Assembly: GCA_965279195.1 (NCBI GenBank)
Contig: CBDIHP010000038.1
Span: forward strand, 197,123-261,122
Source of the DNA: CBDIHP01 sp965279195
Lineage (GTDB): Bacteria > Planctomycetota > Planctomycetia > Isosphaerales > Isosphaeraceae
Reading direction: 5' to 3'
DNA: 64,000 bases
Each line of letters opens with the position of its first letter. Position 1 is the stretch's first letter. Below the pieces are notes generated by a model. It was not told the DNA's origin. It ran no database searches and saw only the letters and a list, made by a program, of their open reading frames with translations. Made by a program: the position numbers and the translations under genes. This document shows positions 63,400 to 64,000 of this stretch, piece after piece.

Positions 63400-64000
63400 A
63401 TGACCCTGAAGTCGAGAATCCGAATCCACCCCCCCAGGGTGTACGCACCCGAACCCTGTTCCTGCTGCTGCGACCCGCCCGAGGGGCTGGTCCTGCACGA
63501 ATGCGGGGCCACCATCTTCGACGAGTGCGCGGTCCGCTCGGGCCGCTCGATCTGGCGCAAGATCTGGTGGCGATGCCTCGGGCGGATCCGGAGCTGGCCC
63601 GTCCCGAGGCACTGGTCCACGGCGGAGTGGCTCGAGGAGATGGAGGCCGAGGGCGTGGTCGCGGCGCTCCAGGCGACGGGCGATTTCGACCCGTCGCGGA
63701 ATGTCCCGCTCAACGCGTACATCCACATGCGGGTGATGGGACGCGCCATCGCCCGATATCGCAAGGAGTGGCGGTACGCCGTCCACCTCACCGACCATGA
63801 CGGCGTGGACGTGGCCGACCGCGCGGGCCTGGCGGTCCCCACGATCGCGACCGAGGACCTGCGGGTGGCGCTGTCGCGGCTGCCCGAGTCCGACCGCTGG
63901 CTCCTGGACCAGCTCTTCTGGCACAGGAAGTCCGAGGCCGAGCTCGGCCGCGAGCTGGGGGTGACCCAGCAGGCGATCAGCAAGCGCAAGCAGGCGATCA
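63400..64000 (+). CDS. Sigma-70-like factor with Cys-rich N-terminus (truncated by window end)
   Basis: The ATG at 63400 follows AGGAGGG by about 11 nt. The frame is open to the window edge (200 codons visible). The first 45 residues include CSCCC (C20, C22, C23, C24) and more cysteines at 35 and 43, possibly a zinc site. Residues 75-125 resemble sigma region 2 (FDPSRNVPLNAYIHMRVMGRAIARYRKEW). Residues 158-200 resemble region 4 with a helix-turn-helix (LPESDRWLLDQLFWHRKSEAELGRELGVTQQAISKRK). The real C-terminus lies outside the window. It may be an alternative sigma factor or a related DNA-binding protein. Confidence 0.8.
   Translation, partial: MTLKSRIRIHPPRVYAPEPCSCCCDPPEGLVLHECGATIFDECAVRSGRSIWRKIWWRCLGRIRSWPVPRHWSTAEWLEEMEAEGVVAALQATGDFDPSRNVPLNAYIHMRVMGRAIARYRKEWRYAVHLTDHDGVDVADRAGLAVPTIATEDLRVALSRLPESDRWLLDQLFWHRKSEAELGRELGVTQQAISKRKQAI

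Overview
The window reads as chromosomal DNA of a planctomycete, most likely an Isosphaeraceae-type bacterium. This is an inference from gene families, not from a marker gene. The supporting signs are very high GC, several Ser/Thr kinases with WD40 or TPR extensions, a DUF1501 protein, a formylglycine-type sulfatase, secreted proteins with the planctomycete LEPR-XLL-like N-terminal motif, and a giant exported repeat protein. I see no rRNA, tRNA, CRISPR array, transposase or phage gene.

Layout. 1-7.0 kb: a MazG-like pyrophosphohydrolase, a large membrane-anchored protein with its ABC ATPase, and a secreted M16 zinc peptidase. 7.1-10.6 kb (minus strand): two tiny membrane-anchored proteins, a 2-oxoglutarate/Fe(II) oxygenase, a UPF0175 protein and a class I aminotransferase. 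10.9-22.0 kb: a LEPR-XLL exported protein, a tandem universal stress protein, a membrane Ser/Thr kinase, a four-domain fasciclin protein, an ECF sigma/anti-sigma pair, a PQQ-type sugar dehydrogenase, a trypsin-like protease and a Bax-inhibitor-1 protein. 22.2-24.3 kb: a MarR regulator and an iron-sulfur QueG-like/SCP2 fusion that share the same operator palindrome. 24.4-28.2 kb (minus): a lipoprotein alpha/beta hydrolase and a DUF1501 protein. 28.7-42.2 kb (minus): one 4498-codon exported repeat protein. 42.5-47.6 kb: an ECF sigma factor divergent from a kinase that carries an anti-sigma-type zinc motif and a WD40-like sensor. 47.7-52.7 kb: a sulfatase divergent from a LysR regulator, followed by a FadL-like outer-membrane protein. 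53.2-62.1 kb (minus): a TPR kinase, then a response-regulator/PP2C phosphatase with a hybrid histidine kinase. 62.1-63.4 kb is gene-poor. A sigma-70-like gene runs off the right edge.

Two themes stand out. First, the region is rich in signalling: three Ser/Thr kinases of different architecture, three sigma-type genes, an anti-sigma factor, a hybrid kinase with a PP2C output, and MarR and LysR regulators. Second, the gaps between genes are packed with short (about 110-195 bp) inverted-repeat elements. At least four sequence families are present and none encodes a protein. Several have near-perfect 30-32 bp terminal inverted repeats, and one supplies the stop codons of both flanking genes. These look like non-autonomous MITE/BIME-type elements and are the least explained signal here.
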